In this document: positions 61,155 through 64,000 of the stretch, one piece after another
How the letters are laid out: each line of letters begins with the position of its first letter
Position numbering within the stretch: position 1 is the first letter of the stretch
Assembly: GCF_963667735.1 (NCBI RefSeq)
Contig: NZ_OY763919.1
Location: forward strand, 558,001-622,000
Reading direction: 5' to 3'
DNA: 64,000 nt
Source of the DNA: an uncultured Methanoregula sp.
GTDB taxonomy: Archaea > Halobacteriota > Methanomicrobia > Methanomicrobiales > Methanospirillaceae
Translations under genes and position numbers: made by a program
The notes under the pieces: generated by a model
What the model was told of the DNA's origin: nothing
The model's input: the letters and a program-made list of their open reading frames with translations, nothing else
The model's database searches: none

Positions 61155-61787
61155 ATGTCATCTCAGGTTCGTATCATCCTGCCGGCACTCATCCTGATCG
61201 CAGCACTTCTTCTCGCTGCGGGATGCACCCAGCCGGCGGCATCCTCAGGAACGGCAACCGTGAGTCCCACGATAACAACACCTGCCGCGGCATCCGCCGT
61301 AGCGACCACAACGGTCTCCACGGACTCCTGGAAACGGGCCCGGCTCTCAACCAGCATGGGCGATATCGTGATCGCGCTGAATCCGGATATGCCCATCACG
61401 TCAGGCAATTTCGAGACGCTTGTCAAGCAGGGATTCTACAACAACGTCACCTTCCACCGGGTCATTGACGGGTTCATGATCCAGGGTGGCGATCCGACCG
61501 GTACCGGCATGGGCGGCCCGGGCTATACCATCAAGGACGAGTTCAAGACCGGCAACCGGAATGACCGCGGAACCATTGCCATGGCAAATGGCGGACCCAA
61601 CACCGGCGGATCCCAGTTCTTTATCAATCTCGTAAACAACAATTACCTTGACAGCAAACACCCGGTCTTCGGGAAAGTTGTCGAGGGCATGAATGTTGTC
61701 GACAAGATCGCAAAAGTGCCGACAACCGGCGGGAATGAGAACCGGCCGATCCAGAGCGTTACGATCCTGAAAGCTGAAATGATCTAA
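61155..61787 (+). CDS. Cyclophilin-type peptidyl-prolyl isomerase, lipoprotein
   Basis: The 210-residue protein begins with a lipobox signal peptide ([18 protein letters not shown]; Cys 24). A Thr/Ala linker follows, then a full cyclophilin domain with [42 protein letters not shown] and [11 protein letters not shown]. The key Arg, Phe, Met and Gln residues are kept. It should act outside the membrane in folding of envelope proteins. A close cytosolic paralogue follows downstream. Confidence 0.92.
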   Translation: MSSQVRIILPALILIAALLLAAGCTQPAASSGTATVSPTITTPAAASAVATTTVSTDSWKRARLSTSMGDIVIALNPDMPITSGNFETLVKQGFYNNVTFHRVIDGFMIQGGDPTGTGMGGPGYTIKDEFKTGNRNDRGTIAMANGGPNTGGSQFFINLVNNNYLDSKHPVFGKVVEGMNVVDKIAKVPTTGGNENRPIQSVTILKAEMI

Positions 61788-61869
61788 AAAACCTTCTTTT
61801 TGTGTTTTTGGAAGGGCCGGTATTCACAAAACAGATGAAGCCAGAGGCCCAATACTTCTGCAGCATAGT

Positions 61870-62343
61870 ATGACAGCATCAGCAGATAATCAAAAACTCG
61901 TGCGGCTCGAGACAAACATGGGAACGATTGTTATCGCCCTTGCTCCCGATATGCCGATCACCGCGGGAAACTTCGAGACGCTTGTACAGAAAGGATACTA
62001 CAATGGCGTGATCTTTCACCGCGTCATCAGCGGGTTCATGATCCAGGGCGGCGATCCGACCGGCACCGGTCGCGGGGGCCCGGGGTACGCAATCAAGGAC
62101 GAATTCCCGCCCGGCAATAAAAACGACCGCGGGACCATCTCCATGGCCAACGCGGGTCCCAACACCGGCGGATCCCAGTTCTTCATCAACCTGGTTGACA
62201 ACAACTTCCTTGACGGCAAACACCCGGTCTTCGGGAAGGTTGTCGAGGGCATGGATGTTGTCGACAAGATCGGCAAGACCAAGACCGGCCCCGGCGACCG
62301 CCCGAACAAGGACGTCGTCATTGTCAAAGCCGTAATGGAATGA
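61870..62343 (+). CDS. Cyclophilin-type peptidyl-prolyl isomerase, cytosolic
   Basis: The 157-residue protein is a cyclophilin domain without signal peptide: [40 protein letters not shown] and [20 protein letters not shown]. It is strongly similar to the preceding lipoprotein cyclophilin, down to shared phrases. A recent tandem duplication with change of location is the simplest reading. It presumably assists folding in the cytoplasm. A hairpin-plus-T-run terminator follows. Confidence 0.93.
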   Translation: MTASADNQKLVRLETNMGTIVIALAPDMPITAGNFETLVQKGYYNGVIFHRVISGFMIQGGDPTGTGRGGPGYAIKDEFPPGNKNDRGTISMANAGPNTGGSQFFINLVDNNFLDGKHPVFGKVVEGMDVVDKIGKTKTGPGDRPNKDVVIVKAVME

Positions 62344-62360
62344 AAAGATAAAACAAAGAG

Positions 62361-62390
62361 GATCTCAGTCAGAGATCTTCCTGCTTTTTT
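62361..62390 (+). terminator. Stem-loop and T-run terminator
   Basis: GATCTC-AGTCA-GAGATC forms a stem at 62361-62377, followed by TTTTTT at 62385-62390. It lies 18 nt after the cytosolic cyclophilin stop. The remaining bases to 62692 hold no supported gene. Confidence 0.55.
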
Positions 62391-62692
62391 GATATATCGT
62401 ATCCTGCGCAGCGCGTTGTGATGTATCTGGTTGGCCTGGGCAAAACCGCACATTCTTGAGGCACGGGCAAGATCCAATTCCGTCCGTTGAGATAAAACGG
62501 CAAAACAGGCAACAGAACCTGCGTGGAATGAACCTCCCTGCGGGAGAATGAATACCGCTGCTGTAATCTGTTAAAAACAGATGCTGGAATTGCAGCAATT
62601 TTCTGACTGGGCAATGCTCCCGGTTCAACGGGACAAACCGAAGCAAGAGGGAAAATACAAAAAAAGGGACGGGTATTGAGGCTGGGATGGTA

Positions 62693-64000
62693 TTATACGG
62701 ACAGATAATCGCTCGGGGTGGGCATCTGTTCTTTTAAGCCCTTCCTCTTGCGGATGCTGACAACAACTTCCTTGACAAGGTTGTTGGGAACCAGTTCGAA
62801 ACCGGCAAACTCGGTGTTCCACATGGCACGGCCTTCAGTGGCCGAGCGGATGTCACCGGCAAACCCGAAGAGCTCGGCAACGGGGGCTTTCCCGGCAACA
62901 GTGATGGTGTCGCCTTCGCTCGTCATGTCGAAGACCTGACCGCGCCGGCCCTGGATCTGGGAGGTTGCTGCACCCATCTGGTCCATCGGAACGGTGATCT
63001 GGATCTTCTGGACCGGCTCGAGGAGCGAGTCCCCGGCAAGCAGCAGACCGCCCTTGATGGCGCCACGGACTGCGGGGATGACCTGTGCGGGACCACGGTG
63101 GATTGCATCCTCGTGGAGCTTGACATCGGTGAGAACCATCTTGAGGTTCTGGACGGGCTCATCCGCGAGCGGACCCCCGGCGAGTGCCTCATGGATACCT
63201 TCGATAACCAGTTCCATTGTTTCGTTGAGGTACTGGATACCTTTGGTGCTGTCGATGAGCATATTCGTGCCCTTGATCATCTTGACACTCTTTGCCTCAT
63301 CCTTGTCCATGCCGGCCTTGATGAGCACGTCACGGCGCTCCAGCATCTGCTGGTTCATGGTGACTTCGCCAGCCTTGATCAGGTCGACGATCTCATCGGG
63401 GAGGGGTGAGAGGGTAAAGTAGAAGCGGTTGTGCCGGTTGGGGGACTTGCCTTCAACATTTTCAACCTTGCCGGTTACGGTCTCACGATAGACCACGATC
63501 GGCGGGGATGTGACGATCTCGACACCCTTGTCGCGCTTGATACGGCCTGTGATGATCTCAAGGTGGAGTTCTCCCATACCTGCAATCAGGTGTTCGCCAG
63601 TCTCTTCGTTGATGGAGATACTGAGGGTGGGATCTTCCTTGGCCACCTGCCGGAGCACTTCAACAAGCTTTGGCAGGTCCTTCATGTTCTTTGCCTCGAC
63701 GGCAACGGTCATGACGGGTTCGCTGTAGTGCTTGAGAGACTCAAACGGCGTGACTTCCATGAGGGAGCTGACCGTCGATCCGACGATTGCATCCCGGAGA
63801 CCGGTGACTGCGGCAATGTTCCCGGCAACGATCTCCTCGACTTCGACCCTTTTCGGGCCCATGAAGATACCTACCTGCTGGAGGCGGTTCTCTTTCTTGG
63901 CGGTGCCCATGACATAGAGCACATCGCCCCGCTTGAGGCTGCCGGAGAAGAGACGCCCGGTGGCGACTTCCCCTGCATGGGGGTCAAACGAGATGTCGGT
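62693..64000 (-). CDS. fusA: Elongation factor 2 (aEF-2), N-terminal part outside window
   Basis: aEF-2 is the GTPase that drives ribosomal translocation. The window holds about 435 C-terminal residues: domain II end ([14 protein letters not shown]), domain III with [15 protein letters not shown], domain IV with the diphthamide site [13 protein letters not shown] (the second His is the modified residue) and domain V ([15 protein letters not shown]). The frame is open to base 64000, so the GTP-binding domain lies outside. A normal stop with a TATACG stretch precedes 62693. Identification is secure. Confidence 0.96.
   Translation of the reverse strand, partial: TDISFDPHAGEVATGRLFSGSLKRGDVLYVMGTAKKENRLQQVGIFMGPKRVEVEEIVAGNIAAVTGLRDAIVGSTVSSLMEVTPFESLKHYSEPVMTVAVEAKNMKDLPKLVEVLRQVAKEDPTLSISINEETGEHLIAGMGELHLEIITGRIKRDKGVEIVTSPPIVVYRETVTGKVENVEGKSPNRHNRFYFTLSPLPDEIVDLIKAGEVTMNQQMLERRDVLIKAGMDKDEAKSVKMIKGTNMLIDSTKGIQYLNETMELVIEGIHEALAGGPLADEPVQNLKMVLTDVKLHEDAIHRGPAQVIPAVRGAIKGGLLLAGDSLLEPVQKIQITVPMDQMGAATSQIQGRRGQVFDMTSEGDTITVAGKAPVAELFGFAGDIRSATEGRAMWNTEFAGFELVPNNLVKEVVVSIRKRKGLKEQMPTPSDYLSV

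Overview
The window reads as a chromosome segment of a hydrogenotrophic methanogenic archaeon, most likely order Methanomicrobiales and Methanoregula-like. The evidence is the methane-pathway genes mtd and mer, an F420-reducing hydrogenase operon frhADGB, cofactor genes for methanopterin (mptA) and methanofuran (mfnE-like), archaeal information-processing genes (rpo11, aIF2-beta with a TRAM tail, aEF-1beta, aEF-2, cbf5, flpA, nop5, SRP RNA), and surface proteins of Methanomicrobiales type (S-layer protein with a C-terminal sorting signal, PEGA proteins). The genus is an inference from gene content; no 16S gene is present.

Layout. 1-3.7 kb: mtd (5' end cut by the window), a GalT-like HIT protein, a gene remnant, repeat copy A, and mer. 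4-11 kb: a long divergent FtsZ/tubulin-like protein meeting an NrpR regulator tail to tail, a dUTPase/dCTP deaminase-fold protein, tRNA-Arg, a repeat-domain surface protein and AMP phosphorylase. 11-21 kb: S-layer gene, thyA, tRNA-Gln, the box C/D RNP pair nop5-flpA with a DUF1614 gene, a TctA-type permease, hemD-cbf5, tRNA-Ser, then a G/C-run hairpin repeat. 21-29 kb: iorA-iorB with a trailing DNA methyltransferase, tRNA-Ile, a MiaB/e-MtaB-type methylthiotransferase, nadX-nadC and a HEAT-repeat protein. 29-36 kb: a two-regulator operon behind a palindrome, an exported phospholipase D-like protein, mfnE/zinc-ribbon/aEF-1beta, malate dehydrogenase, SRP RNA and two tRNAs. 36-45 kb: M24 peptidase, methionine aminopeptidase, AAA+ ATPase, MBL-fold phosphodiesterase, rpo11, aIF2-beta, repeat copy B, flavodoxin, ilvC and mptA. 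45-49 kb: frh operon. 50-64 kb: accessory region with an AT-rich restriction-modification island, a methyltransferase remnant, a divergent DEDDh nuclease, a lone HicB, a second G/C-run repeat, PEGA and sensor surface proteins, two cyclophilins and the C-terminal part of aEF-2.

How the genes fit together. Mtd and Mer carry out successive F420H2-dependent C1 reductions, and Frh supplies the F420H2 from H2. MptA and the MfnE-like kinase feed C1-carrier biosynthesis. IorAB links amino acid metabolism to ferredoxin, and NrpR controls nitrogen genes. Much of the rest is translation and RNA-modification housekeeping.

The most unusual signal is a pair of roughly 480-bp intergenic repeats (1885-2367 and 41915-42391). 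Their flanks lie in the same orientation, but their 330-bp cores, bounded by 12-bp imperfect inverted repeats, lie in opposite orientations. That is the footprint of an inversion. Other points worth attention are the FtsZ-like protein with an altered nucleotide loop, a Dcd-fold enzyme with Cys at the catalytic Glu position, a palindrome abutting a two-regulator operon, an apparently ATG/GTG/TTG-less mptA start, a second possible start for frhG inside frhD, and an AT-rich R-M island ending at a decayed methyltransferase tail.
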